NCBI GenBank assembly: GCA_002451695.1
Contig: DKDC01000019.1
Location: 97,667 to 161,666 of the forward strand
Direction of reading: 5' to 3'
Length of the DNA stretch: 64,000 nt
From: Prevotellaceae bacterium UBA6858
GTDB taxonomy: Bacteria; Bacteroidota; Bacteroidia; Bacteroidales; Bacteroidaceae
The notes under the pieces were generated by a model. That model had not been told where the DNA came from. It ran no database searches and saw only the letters and a list, made by a program, of their open reading frames with translations. Positions 17,806-26,259 of this stretch are shown here, one piece after another. The position numbers were made by a program, and so were the translations under genes. The stretch's first letter is position 1. Every line of letters starts with the position of its first letter.

Positions 17806-19743
17806 TCATTGCTGTTCGGCGTCAAACTGTTCAAGCTCGCCTTCGGCGTTCTCCCATTCCTCCATCGCCCTTGCGAGCTGCTTTGATAGCGACGCGTGCT
17901 TGTCGAAAAGCGAAGCGTCCTGCGCCGGGCCGCTCATCTGCTGCTCAAGAAGCTTCACCGCCGCCTCGAGCTGCGTTACCTCCTTTTCCGCCTCCCCGGC
18001 GGCTCGTTCCAGCTTGCGGCGGCGTTTGGCTATCTCCTTTTGCTGCTCGTAGGCAATGCGCCCCTCGCTGCGGCTCTCCGTCTTGGGCTGTGCCGGAGTT
18101 TCTGTGGCGCGCCTGCCTTGCAGCTCCCCGAGCGAACTAATGTTCTTCTTGGAAAGGAAGTCGTAGATGCCGCCGATATGCTCCCTCACCTTTCCTTCGC
18201 CGAACTCGTAAACTTTCGACACAAGCCCGTTCAGGAAGTCGCGGTCGTGGGAAACTATTATCGCCGTGCCGTCAAAGGCGAGAATTGCCTCTTTCAGCAC
18301 GTCCTTTGTCTGCATATCCAAATGGTTGGTAGGCTCGTCGAGGATCAGAAGGTTCACTGGCTCGAGCAGGAGCTGTATCATGGCAAGCCTGCTGCGCTCG
18401 CCGCCTGAAAGGAACTTCACATATTTCTCGCCTGCCTCGCCCCCGAACATAAATGCCCCGAGAATGTCGTTAATCTTAAGGCGTATCTCCCCGCGGGCTG
18501 CGCGGTCAATGGTGTCGTGAACGGTTATGCTTTCATCGAGAAGCTGCGCCTGGTTTTGGGCATAGTACCCGATTTCTACGTTATGCCCTATTTTCAGTTC
18601 GCCGCCAAACGGTATCTGCCCCATGATGCACTTCACGAGCGTGGACTTGCCTTCGCCGTTTTTCCCGACAAACGCCACCTTCTCGCCGCGCCTTATCGAA
18701 AGGTTCACGTCCGAGAATACAAGGTGGTCGCCATAGCTTTTTTCCACGTCCTTGCATATAACGGGAAAATCGCCGCTGCGCTGGCATGGCGGGAACTTGA
18801 GGTGAAGCGACGAATTGTCCACCTCGTCCACCTCGATAGGCACGATTTTTTCCAGCTGCTTGATGCGGCTCTGAACCTGCACCGCCTTGGTGGGCTTGTA
18901 TCTGAAACGCTCTATGAAGTCCTTTATGTCGGCAATTTCCTTCTGCTGGTTCTCGTATGCGCGCAGCTGCTGTTCGCGCCTTTCCGCGCGCAGTTTCACA
19001 AACTCGTCATATCCCACGCGGTAATCAACAATCCTGCCCACGGAGATCTCCATTGTGCGCGTTGTTACGTTGTTGAGGAAAGCGCGGTCGTGGCTCACGA
19101 GAAGCACGGAACACTTTGCCTGCCGGAGGAAGTTCTCAAGCCATTGTATGCTCTCTATGTCAAGATGGTTTGTAGGCTCGTCGAGCAGAAGCACGTCGGG
19201 CTGGCGCAAAAGTATCTTCGCAAGCTCTATGCGCATTCTCCAACCTCCCGAAAACTCGCTTGTGGGGCGGATGAAATCGCCGCGCTCAAAACCCAGTCCC
19301 GTGAGGGTTCTTTCGGTTACGGCGTGATAGTTGTCGCCGCCCATCATGTTGTAGCGTTCGCTCTCGTGGGAGAATTTCTCCACCAAAGCCATGTATTCCG
19401 CGCTGTCATAGTCGGTGCGTTCGGCAAGTTCGTCGTTAAGTTTCGCTATTTTGCCTTTCAGTGCCGCAATGTCAGAAAAAGCCTTTTCCGCCTCCTCCAT
19501 AACCGTACACGAATCGCTGAGTTTCATTACCTGCGGCAGGTATCCCACAAGCGAATCGTGGGTTATCCCCACCGTTCCCGCCGTAGGCTGCTGCAGGCCC
19601 GCAAGAATTTTGAGCAGTGTGGACTTGCCCGCGCCGTTCTTGCCCACAAGGGCCACGCGCTCCCTTTCGCCTATCACGAATGTTACGTCGCTGAACAGCG
19701 GCTTTGCGCCAAATTCCACTTTCAGTCCTTCTACCGATACCAA
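17806..19743 (-). CDS. ABC-F family ATPase
   Basis: 645 residues with two ABC domains and no membrane segments: Walker A GKNGAGKST and GKNGEGKST, signatures SGGWRMR and LSGGERSRL, and Walker B LLLDEPTNHLD and LILDEPTNHLD. A C-terminal coiled coil (from about residue 560) matches Uup/YdiF-like members, which act on ribosomes or branched DNA. The start appears to be TTG at 19743, with a strong GGAGAG just upstream. The N-terminus VSVEGLKVEFG then aligns with the family, and no ATG lies nearby. It heads a two-gene operon with the M13 peptidase. Confidence 0.95.
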   Translation of the reverse strand: MVSVEGLKVEFGAKPLFSDVTFVIGERERVALVGKNGAGKSTLLKILAGLQQPTAGTVGITHDSLVGYLPQVMKLSDSCTVMEEAEKAFSDIAALKGKIAKLNDELAERTDYDSAEYMALVEKFSHESERYNMMGGDNYHAVTERTLTGLGFERGDFIRPTSEFSGGWRMRIELAKILLRQPDVLLLDEPTNHLDIESIQWLENFLRQAKCSVLLVSHDRAFLNNVTTRTMEISVGRIVDYRVGYDEFVKLRAERREQQLRAYENQQKEIADIKDFIERFRYKPTKAVQVQSRIKQLEKIVPIEVDEVDNSSLHLKFPPCQRSGDFPVICKDVEKSYGDHLVFSDVNLSIRRGEKVAFVGKNGEGKSTLVKCIMGQIPFGGELKIGHNVEIGYYAQNQAQLLDESITVHDTIDRAARGEIRLKINDILGAFMFGGEAGEKYVKFLSGGERSRLAMIQLLLEPVNLLILDEPTNHLDMQTKDVLKEAILAFDGTAIIVSHDRDFLNGLVSKVYEFGEGKVREHIGGIYDFLSKKNISSLGELQGRRATETPAQPKTESRSEGRIAYEQQKEIAKRRRKLERAAGEAEKEVTQLEAAVKLLEQQMSGPAQDASLFDKHASLSKQLARAMEEWENAEGELEQFDAEQQ

Positions 19744-19774
19744 TTTGTCTCTCCGTTTGTTTCAAACTAATATG

Positions 19775-19782
19775 CAAAGATA
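19775..19782 (-). promoter_or_regulatory. Probable -7 box of the ABC-F gene
   Basis: TATCTTTG on the minus strand, 32 bp upstream of the TTG start. Confidence 0.5.
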
Positions 19783-19980
19783 CCACAAATTTGGCAGTAA
19801 GGGCGAAATCCGTAAAAATGGTACGAACAAAGTGAATATGATTACGATGCCATAAGCCGAACCTTGCTATTTTTGCATCACAGACACGGCGCAAGGGTGC
19901 GGCGGTAGGTCGCCCCGGCTTTGCGCAAAGCGCAGCAGAACCCGGAAAAAGAATAACAGACTACATAAAAAAGACAAGCG

Positions 19981-20805
19981 ATGAATAAGATTATCCTGAC
20001 CGCAATATTAACGATACTAACGATAAATGTCATGGCACAAAAGAAAATTGTACAGACAGCGGGGCGCACGCAGCTCGGAGAATTCGCCCCGGAATTCGCA
20101 CATCTCAACGATGACGTACTGTTCGGCGAGGTGTGGAGCAGAAACGACCTTCTGAGCCTGCGCGACCGCAGCCTTGTTACCCTCACCTGCCTCATAAGCC
20201 AGGGACTCACCGATTCCTCGCTCACCTACCACCTGCAAACCGCGAAGAACAACGGAATAACGCGCACCGAAATCTCCGAAATCATCACCCACATAGCCTT
20301 CTATGCCGGCTGGCCCAAGGCGTGGGCGGCCTTCCGCCTTGCCAAGGAAGTGTGGAACGACACCACCGCAACCGCCGCAAGCGGCAAGGAGAAATTCCAG
20401 CAGGAGATGATATTCCCGATAGGCGAACCCAACACGGCATACGCGAAATATTTCACCGGCAACAGCTATCTGGCACGCATTTCCAAGGAGCAGATACCGT
20501 TCTCCAACGTTACATTCGAACCGCGCTGCCGCAACAACTGGCACATACACCACGCCACCAAGGGCGGCGGGCAAATGCTCGTGGGCGTTGCCGGCAAAGG
20601 CTGGTACCAGGAGGAAGGCAAGCCCGCGCAGCCCATCCTGCCGGGTACGGTAATCCACATCCCCGCAAACGTGAAGCACTGGCACGGCGCGGCGGCAGAC
20701 AGCTGGTTTGCCCACCTCGCATTCGAAATCCCCGGAGATAACTCGTCGAACGAGTGGCTTGAACCTGTGAGCGACGGGGAATACGACAAACTTTCAAACC
20801 GCTGA
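19981..20805 (+). CDS. Secreted carboxymuconolactone decarboxylase-like / cupin fusion
   Basis: 274 residues with a signal peptide (MNKIILTAILTILTINVMA). Residues 25-130 are a CMD/AhpD-like helical domain (RDRSLVTLTCLISQGLTDS, EISEIITHIAFYAGWPKAW); the usual CxxC redox pair is absent. Residues 150-260 are a cupin with metal-binding histidines (NNWHIHHATKGGGQMLVG, VIHIPANVKHWHGAAADSWF). The two-domain arrangement is known in Bacteroidota and often annotated as a decarboxylase, but the reaction is not established. It is followed by its own terminator. Confidence 0.85.
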   Translation: MNKIILTAILTILTINVMAQKKIVQTAGRTQLGEFAPEFAHLNDDVLFGEVWSRNDLLSLRDRSLVTLTCLISQGLTDSSLTYHLQTAKNNGITRTEISEIITHIAFYAGWPKAWAAFRLAKEVWNDTTATAASGKEKFQQEMIFPIGEPNTAYAKYFTGNSYLARISKEQIPFSNVTFEPRCRNNWHIHHATKGGGQMLVGVAGKGWYQEEGKPAQPILPGTVIHIPANVKHWHGAAADSWFAHLAFEIPGDNSSNEWLEPVSDGEYDKLSNR

Positions 20806-20856
20806 TTTTTGTGGCGCGGCTTCTGCAAGCCCGCCAATACATACTCCATTTGTCAG

Positions 20857-20895
20857 GCGGTGCGCCCCACATTGCGCGGGACGCACCGCTTTTTT
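20857..20895 (+). terminator. Rho-independent terminator after the CMD-cupin gene
   Basis: GCGGTGCG pairs with CGCACCGC and is followed directly by six T residues. Confidence 0.85.
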
Positions 20896-21044
20896 GCCTC
20901 CCCCATGCCGCACTTTCTTTTTTGCGGAACATAACCCTGCGGCACGAAAAGTCCCGCATTTTGTGTAACCGACTGAATTACAGAAAATCGAACCAACCCG
21001 GCACACCTCTTGTAAGCAATTGTTTTACAGAAGTTTGCAGCGGC

Positions 21045-21128
21045 AAAAAAGGTCTGATGTAATTTGAATTATGTCTGATATAATTTTTTCTACATCGGAC
21101 ATAGTTTTTCCCATGTCCGATGTGGTTT
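21045..21128 (+). repeat. 21-bp-phased dispersed repeat, copy 6
   Basis: Core centres at 21055, 21076, 21097 and 21118, forward orientation. The last two cores (CGG and CCG centres) are mutually inverted and complementary. The flank TTTGCAGCGGC precedes it. It lies just upstream of the restriction-modification operon. Confidence 0.9.
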
Positions 21129-21204
21129 TCGGAGAATTTCGGAAAAGGGAATGTTTTCTGTTTTGCTATAAAAACAAATTAACGTTCTTCGCCTATTTTC
21201 CGGG

Positions 21205-21235
21205 TTGGGACAATAAACTAAAAAAAGTATCTTTG
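21205..21235 (+). promoter_or_regulatory. Promoter of the restriction-modification operon
   Basis: A -33 TTG at 21205-21207 and a -7 box TATCTTTG at 21228-21235 are separated by 20 bp, a good match to the Bacteroidota primary promoter. The ATG of the nuclease gene follows 25 bp later. No separate regulator gene was found at the locus. Confidence 0.65.
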
Positions 21236-21260
21236 CAAAATCAAGCAAACTTCATGCAAT

Positions 21261-22088
21261 ATGACAGAAAACGTAAACAAGGAAAAAGCTATACGTGCAA
21301 TTGTAAAGCAAGCGGTTGAGGCATACGCTTCGGGGTTCTCGGATCGTCATTTGGGTGAACTCAATGATGAAGACGGTGTGATAAACATGAAAATACACAA
21401 TGTATTTATAGCCGCACTTGGCGCCGACATTCAGTACTATTCCGCACTGTCCCGTTCTCTTGACAGCAGCTTGGGAAATATGCTGGAGAAAATGGCTATA
21501 AATATTGCGACCCTCAATTATGAGGTAACCCAATATGTGGAAGGCTCTATATACCAAGAACAGACGGATTTCATCGCCGAACTTCTTGAAGCATATAAAA
21601 ATACGAAAGGCGCGAACCACAAGAAGCCTATGGTGAAAGACTATATTGGCATAAGCCGTAAAAACACGGCAGCCCGGCACAGCAAACGCCATGAAAGTGA
21701 CTATTACCTGAGAGATGCGGAAACCGGTATGCATTATCTTATTGAACTGAAGATTGGCGGTGATCTTGATAACAAGAAGGCGCGTTCCGAAAAGGAAGCA
21801 TTGCTCGAACAGTATTGCATCTTGGCAAATACGCTTGGGACGGAAGACGACATCAAAATTTGTTTCGCGACAGCTTACAACAGATACGGAGAAGGAAATC
21901 CCTGGAAACAAGGGAGAGTCCGGCAATTCTTTGCCGATGAAGAGCTTCTCATTAGTGGGAAGTTTTGGAATTTGGTTTGCAAATCCGAACGGGGACATGA
22001 AATCGTTCTTGATGAATACAGGAAAAACGCCTATTTAATAATTGATGCCTTGGCTCGTATAAAAGCAGCATATTTACCAAACGACTAA
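21261..22088 (+). CDS. TdeIII-like type II restriction endonuclease
   Basis: 275 residues. The candidate PD-(D/E)XK site is D147 in RHESDYYLRD and E162-x-K164 in YLIELKIGG. Upstream, SLDSSLGNMLEKMAINIA and VEGSIYQEQ resemble the TdeIII nuclease family as I remember it. The next gene, a methyltransferase, starts immediately after its stop codon, which supports a restriction role. Lower GC and codon use unlike the housekeeping genes suggest horizontal acquisition. TdeIII itself is associated with GGNCC, but both methyltransferases here look like amino-methyltransferases, so specificity probably differs. Confidence 0.75.
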   Translation: MTENVNKEKAIRAIVKQAVEAYASGFSDRHLGELNDEDGVINMKIHNVFIAALGADIQYYSALSRSLDSSLGNMLEKMAINIATLNYEVTQYVEGSIYQEQTDFIAELLEAYKNTKGANHKKPMVKDYIGISRKNTAARHSKRHESDYYLRDAETGMHYLIELKIGGDLDNKKARSEKEALLEQYCILANTLGTEDDIKICFATAYNRYGEGNPWKQGRVRQFFADEELLISGKFWNLVCKSERGHEIVLDEYRKNAYLIIDALARIKAAYLPND

Positions 22089-22931
22089 ATGAAAGATCCC
22101 AATTGGAGAAAATGTATATTATGTGGTAACAGCCGGGAATTGATAACAAGCATCCCATCAAATTCTATCGACTTCATTTTGACAGATCCACCATATAATT
22201 TAGGGCAACACTCTACAGGCAACATTCCGTTGCGTGGGCGTTCTGCAATGAATAATGACGTTGCGGAATGGGACAGAATAGACTTTAACCCAGAGGAATG
22301 GGCTGATGAATTCATCAGAATATTAAAGCCTACTGGTAATTTGTTTATATTCACCTCATACAATCAGTTAGGGCGTTGGTACAATTGTTTGGATCATAAA
22401 TTCGACACAACTAATTTTATGGTTTGGCACAAGACAAACCCTGCGCCCAAAATATTCAAGGCGGGATTTCTGAACAGTTGCGAAATGATCTTCACCTGCT
22501 GGAATAAATTGCACACATGGAATTTTTTGTCTCAAAAGGAAATGCATAATTTTATCGAAACGCCTATATGTATGCGGCCGGAGAGACTGAGCAACCCCAA
22601 ACATCCGGCACAAAAGCCTGTTTCCATACTGAAAAAGATGATAGAGATAGCTTCAAACAAAGGTGATATTGTATTTGATCCATTTATGGGGGTTGGCTCT
22701 ACAGGGGTGGCCGCACTTGACCTTAACCGCCGGTTTATCGGTGTCGAATTGGATTACGAATATTTTGCGGCCGCAAAGAAGCGCATAGATAACGTTTTAC
22801 AACAAGAAGATATTTTTTCAAAACACGATACACCTGAAACCACAGACACGCTGCACGAGCCAACTGCTTCTTATAGCAGCACCTTTACTGTAAATGATGA
22901 AATAAATGCCTTTTTTGCCACAAAAGCATAA
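22089..22931 (+). CDS. Beta-class DNA amino-methyltransferase
   Basis: 280 residues. Catalytic motif IV, TDPPYNLGQHS, precedes the AdoMet-binding motif I, FDPFMGVGSTGVAALDLNRR; this order defines the beta class of N6-adenine or N4-cytosine methylases. DPPY favours N6-adenine. It begins directly after the nuclease stop codon and should protect host sites. A second methyltransferase of a different class follows 17 bp later. Confidence 0.9.
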   Translation: MKDPNWRKCILCGNSRELITSIPSNSIDFILTDPPYNLGQHSTGNIPLRGRSAMNNDVAEWDRIDFNPEEWADEFIRILKPTGNLFIFTSYNQLGRWYNCLDHKFDTTNFMVWHKTNPAPKIFKAGFLNSCEMIFTCWNKLHTWNFLSQKEMHNFIETPICMRPERLSNPKHPAQKPVSILKKMIEIASNKGDIVFDPFMGVGSTGVAALDLNRRFIGVELDYEYFAAAKKRIDNVLQQEDIFSKHDTPETTDTLHEPTASYSSTFTVNDEINAFFATKA

Positions 22932-22948
22932 GAAAGTTTTTTTACTGT

Positions 22949-24100
22949 ATGACGAATATTAAAAATGTGGAGCATAAACAAACGGCGTGGCTGTCTCCTA
23001 TCATAAAATGGCCTGGTGGAAAAGAAAAAGAATTGGAATACATCCTGCCCAATCTTCCCCAGTTTAACAGATATTTTGAGCCTTTTGTCGGAGGTGGCTC
23101 CGTTTTTATGGGGATTAGAGCTAACGAATATTTCATAAACGATCTTTCCAAAGAACTTATTCAACTGTACAGGAACATACGGACTGGCAACAAAGAATTT
23201 TTCAAGTATGCACGGGCAATTGACGGTTCATGGGTTAATGCCAACAGATTTTTCTTGTCCAACAAAGAACTTGTCGATGTTTACACCAATTACAGAAAAG
23301 GCAACTTGCTTAAGGACGGACTCAAATTTGCCATTGGCAAGTTTTGCAGAGACAAAAAAGAAAGCATCCTGAATATCATAGGAAAAGATTTTGCAACGTT
23401 GCCATGCATACTTCTGACCGAAATGGAGAAAAACCTTTTTAGAAAGATGACACGTATGCACGAGCTGGAATTGAAAAAGCACGAGCTTCCCCCAAAAGAC
23501 TTGGGAGTTAATATAGAAACCGCCATAAAGAGTGCTGTGTATATGAACTTTCGTTATTTGTACAACAATGGCAATATCAACAAAAGCATGCCCAACCTCC
23601 ATTGCGCACTGTTCCTGTTTATAAGGAACTATGCTTATAGCGGGATGTTCCGTTACAGCAGCAAAGGCGACTTCAATGTTCCCTATGGCGGAATTGCATA
23701 TAACGGCAAACTGATGTCAAAGAAGCTGGACTATTATCTGTCCGAGCCATTAAGAAAGCATTTTTACAAGGCATTTATAACGGATCTTGATTTTGAGGAA
23801 TTTCTTCGAAAGCACAAACCCGCCTCAGATGATTTCATATTCTTGGATCCACCTTATGACAGTGAGTTCAGCACCTATGCAAACAATGAGTTTACCAAAT
23901 CCGACCAAAAAAGACTTGCTGATTTCATGATAAACGAATGCCCTTCCAAATGGATGATGATTATAAAATACACTGATTTTATATACGAGTTATACAATAA
24001 GGACGGCATCAACATACGGACATTTGACAAAGAATACCTCGTTAGTTTCATGAACCGAAATGATAAAAAAGCTACTCATTTGCTGATTACTAACTACTGA
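22949..24100 (+). CDS. Dam/D12-class N6-adenine DNA methyltransferase
   Basis: 383 residues. Motif X and motif I read IIKWPGGKEKEL and FEPFVGGGSVF, and motif IV is FLDPPYDSEFS, the order of the alpha/D12 class (Dam, DpnM). It is longer than Dam because of an internal target-recognition region of about 100 residues. It closes the restriction-modification operon. Two methylases of different class for one nuclease suggest either an asymmetric site or a modification of each strand. Confidence 0.9.
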   Translation: MTNIKNVEHKQTAWLSPIIKWPGGKEKELEYILPNLPQFNRYFEPFVGGGSVFMGIRANEYFINDLSKELIQLYRNIRTGNKEFFKYARAIDGSWVNANRFFLSNKELVDVYTNYRKGNLLKDGLKFAIGKFCRDKKESILNIIGKDFATLPCILLTEMEKNLFRKMTRMHELELKKHELPPKDLGVNIETAIKSAVYMNFRYLYNNGNINKSMPNLHCALFLFIRNYAYSGMFRYSSKGDFNVPYGGIAYNGKLMSKKLDYYLSEPLRKHFYKAFITDLDFEEFLRKHKPASDDFIFLDPPYDSEFSTYANNEFTKSDQKRLADFMINECPSKWMMIIKYTDFIYELYNKDGINIRTFDKEYLVSFMNRNDKKATHLLITNY

Positions 24101-24333
24101 CAGGCAATTGCCATTCATAGCCGGTGGCGGTTTGTTTTGGAAGAAATATTCTGCATAACCCGCTATTCATAGCAATGAGCAGCCAGCCTGATTTCTGAAA
24201 CTTCTTCATTATTTCCATACCTCATCTTTCACCTGCTTGGTTTTTCTCGTCTTGAATGTTTCTTTACATTACTTCCTCGGAGCGAAACACAGGTTCAACC
24301 GTAAGAGATGCATCCTCTCCCGAATAGAGCGTG
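24101..24333. other. Intergenic region without recognisable feature
   Basis: The stretch after the second methyltransferase has no convincing ORF, hairpin or promoter. Confidence 0.5.
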
Positions 24334-24420
24334 AAAAAAGGCCTGATGTAATTTGAATTATATCAGACATAGTTTTTCCTACGTCCTATGTAGTTTTTCC
24401 CACGTCAGAAGTAGTTTTCC
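24334..24420 (+). repeat. 21-bp-phased dispersed repeat, copy 7
   Basis: Core centres at 24344, 24365, 24386 and 24407, forward orientation. Several cores carry substitutions (GGCCTGAT, ACGTCCTATGT), yet the 21-bp phase is intact. Confidence 0.88.
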
Positions 24421-24445
24421 CTGCTTTGGTTTTGCGCCATTTGTA

Positions 24446-24466
24446 GGGGCGTATTGCATACGCCCC
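24446..24466. repeat. GGGGCGTAT-family palindrome
   Basis: GGGGCGTAT and ATACGCCCC flank a 3-bp centre. Confidence 0.75.
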
Positions 24467-24717
24467 ATACGCCACCGCGTAAACCGCGCCGCAAACCGCC
24501 GCCGCGACTACGCAAACCGGCGCAATTCCTGCCGTATGGCTTCGCACAATTAATCTATGTCTGTACGCTGTAACCTGACGGCAGCATCCTGTAAGGCGCG
24601 TACCGCCCTTTTTCTGCCATGTCGGTTTTGCAAAAACCATTTTTACGGTTCTCACACCGTCGGTTTTCCCGGGAAACTGAAAGAAAACGGGGCGAAAATG
24701 CGGAAAATAGCAACTTT

Positions 24718-24750
24718 TTTGCCCTTTATGAAATCATTTTCGTACCTTTG
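24718..24750 (+). promoter_or_regulatory. Promoter of the threonine operon
   Basis: A -33 TTTG at 24718-24721 and a -7 TACCTTTG at 24743-24750 are separated by 21 bp. Transcription would begin about 10 bp before the leader-peptide ATG. Confidence 0.65.
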
Positions 24751-24768
24751 CAACAGTTAAAGACAGAA

Positions 24769-24855
24769 ATGAACGGAAGATTCACATACTACGCTTTGAC
24801 ACGGTTGCTTTCCACAACCACCACTACAGTCACTACCACGACCCTTCGGGGTTGA
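24769..24855 (+). CDS. thrL: Threonine-operon leader peptide
   Basis: A 28-residue ORF with 11 threonines, including runs of five and four around one valine (STTTTTVTTTTLRG at the end). It lies directly behind a good promoter and ahead of the putative homoserine kinase and threonine synthase genes. This is the pattern of a ribosome-mediated attenuator that senses charged tRNA-Thr. Unlike the enterobacterial thrL it has no isoleucine codons. Its last codons overlap a terminator-like hairpin. Confidence 0.85.
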   Translation: MNGRFTYYALTRLLSTTTTTVTTTTLRG

Positions 24856-24865
24856 GGCATTTTTT
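24839..24865 (+). terminator. Attenuator hairpin overlapping the end of the leader ORF
   Basis: CGACCC and GGGTTG pair (one G-T) around a TTCG tetraloop, and six T residues follow at 24860-24865. The 5' arm lies on the last Thr codons, so a ribosome stalled there would cover it. CAACC at 24815-24819 could pair with the GGTTG of the 3' arm as an alternative. Another hairpin (GCTTGC-AGGA-GCAAGC, 24885-24900) follows without a T-run. Confidence 0.7.
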
Positions 24866-25031
24866 GCGTCCCTACGCGGAACGCGCTTGCAGGAGCAAGC
24901 AAAACATAACCAAACAAACTTAAACAAACAAACAGAGTACGCCACATACAAAATGTGCGTATCATGAAATGCGCCAAGGCGCGTCCGCACCGCCCCCATT
25001 CAAGGCTTGCGGACAGTGGAACAATGCAAAG

Positions 25032-26246
25032 ATGAAACATATCATTATTTTGGGTGACGGTATGGCTGACTGGAAAATAGAGGCTCTCGGAAACAAGACA
25101 CCGCTGCAATTTGCCGATACAACAAACATGGACAAGCTCGCCTCAATGGGGCGCACGGGGATGCTTAAGACCGTGCCCGACGGCTTCCACCCCGGGAGCG
25201 AGGTGGCAAACTCGGCCATTCTGGGATATGACCAAAGGAAGGTTTACGAGGGCCGCGGCCCTTTGGAGGCGGCAAGCATGGGCGTCGAACTGGGAGATGA
25301 CGATTTCGCGCTACGATGCAACCTAATCTGCGTGGACGGCGAAAACATAAAGAACCATTCGGCGGGCAGGCTAGAGACCGAAGAGGGCGACGTGCTTATG
25401 AGATTTCTTCAGGAAAAGCTCGGCAGCGACAGAATACATTTCTACACGGGGATACAATACCGCCACCTGCTCGTGATAAAGGGCGGGGACAAGCACATAG
25501 AATGCGTGCCGCCGCACGATGTGCCCGGACAGCCTTTCTTGCCGCTGCTCGTAAAGGCCACCGCGCCCGAGGGCGAGGAAACGGCAAGGCTTCTGAACAG
25601 CCTAATACTGAAATCGCAGGAACTCCTGAAAAGCCACCCGCTCAACCTGCGCCGCATAAGCGAGGGCAAAGACCCCGCCAACAGCATCTGGCCGTGGAGC
25701 GGCGGCTTCCGTCCCAAGATGGAAACCCTCGAAGAAGCTTTCCCCGGAAAAATCAACGGCGGGGCGGTAATTACGGCGGTTGACCTTATTCGCGGCATAG
25801 GCAAATACGCGGGACTTGAATGCATTGACGTGGAAGGCGCGACAGGGCTTGCCGACACCAACTACGAGGGAAAAGCCGCAGCAGCCGTAGAGGCCTTGAA
25901 GCGCACCGACTTCGTTTACCTGCACGTTGAGGCGAGCGACGAGGCGGGACACGACGGCGACGTGGAACTCAAACTGAAAACAATCGAAAACCTTGACAAA
26001 AGGATTGTAGGTCCGGTGATGAATGCCGTAAAGGGCTTTGACGAGCCTGTAGCCATAGCCGTGCTCCCCGACCACCCCACGCCGTGCAAACACCGCACCC
26101 ACACCAACGAGCCGGTGCCGTTCCTGATTTTCTATCCCGGCATACAGCCCGACAGCGTGGAGAAATTCGACGAGCTTTCCTGCAAAAGCGGGAGCTACGG
26201 TCTGCTGATAGAGGACCAGTTCATAAAAGAGTTCATGAAACACTAA
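25032..26246 (+). CDS. Phosphoglycerate-mutase-family protein, probable homoserine kinase
   Basis: 404 residues of the archaeal-type cofactor-independent phosphoglycerate mutase family (alkaline phosphatase superfamily). The N-terminal metal and nucleophile region is MKHIIILGDGMADW with GSEVANSAILGYD, and the C-terminal metal site is HVEASDEAGHDGD plus VLPDHPTPCKHRTHTNEPVPF. It sits behind a threonine attenuator and directly before threonine synthase, where a homoserine kinase is needed. To my knowledge such proteins have been proposed or shown genetically to serve as homoserine kinase in Bacteroides. A frame extension to 24969 is rejected in favour of the ATG at 25032. Confidence 0.85.
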   Translation: MKHIIILGDGMADWKIEALGNKTPLQFADTTNMDKLASMGRTGMLKTVPDGFHPGSEVANSAILGYDQRKVYEGRGPLEAASMGVELGDDDFALRCNLICVDGENIKNHSAGRLETEEGDVLMRFLQEKLGSDRIHFYTGIQYRHLLVIKGGDKHIECVPPHDVPGQPFLPLLVKATAPEGEETARLLNSLILKSQELLKSHPLNLRRISEGKDPANSIWPWSGGFRPKMETLEEAFPGKINGGAVITAVDLIRGIGKYAGLECIDVEGATGLADTNYEGKAAAAVEALKRTDFVYLHVEASDEAGHDGDVELKLKTIENLDKRIVGPVMNAVKGFDEPVAIAVLPDHPTPCKHRTHTNEPVPFLIFYPGIQPDSVEKFDELSCKSGSYGLLIEDQFIKEFMKH

Positions 26247-26259
26247 AGCAAACAACACG

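Noticed and set aside
18517..19770. 417-residue plus-strand open frame
   Set aside because: Antisense shadow of the ABC-F gene, which has complete catalytic motifs on the other strand.
24118..24333. Additional gene after the second methyltransferase
   Set aside because: No open frame of protein-like composition and no promoter or motif.
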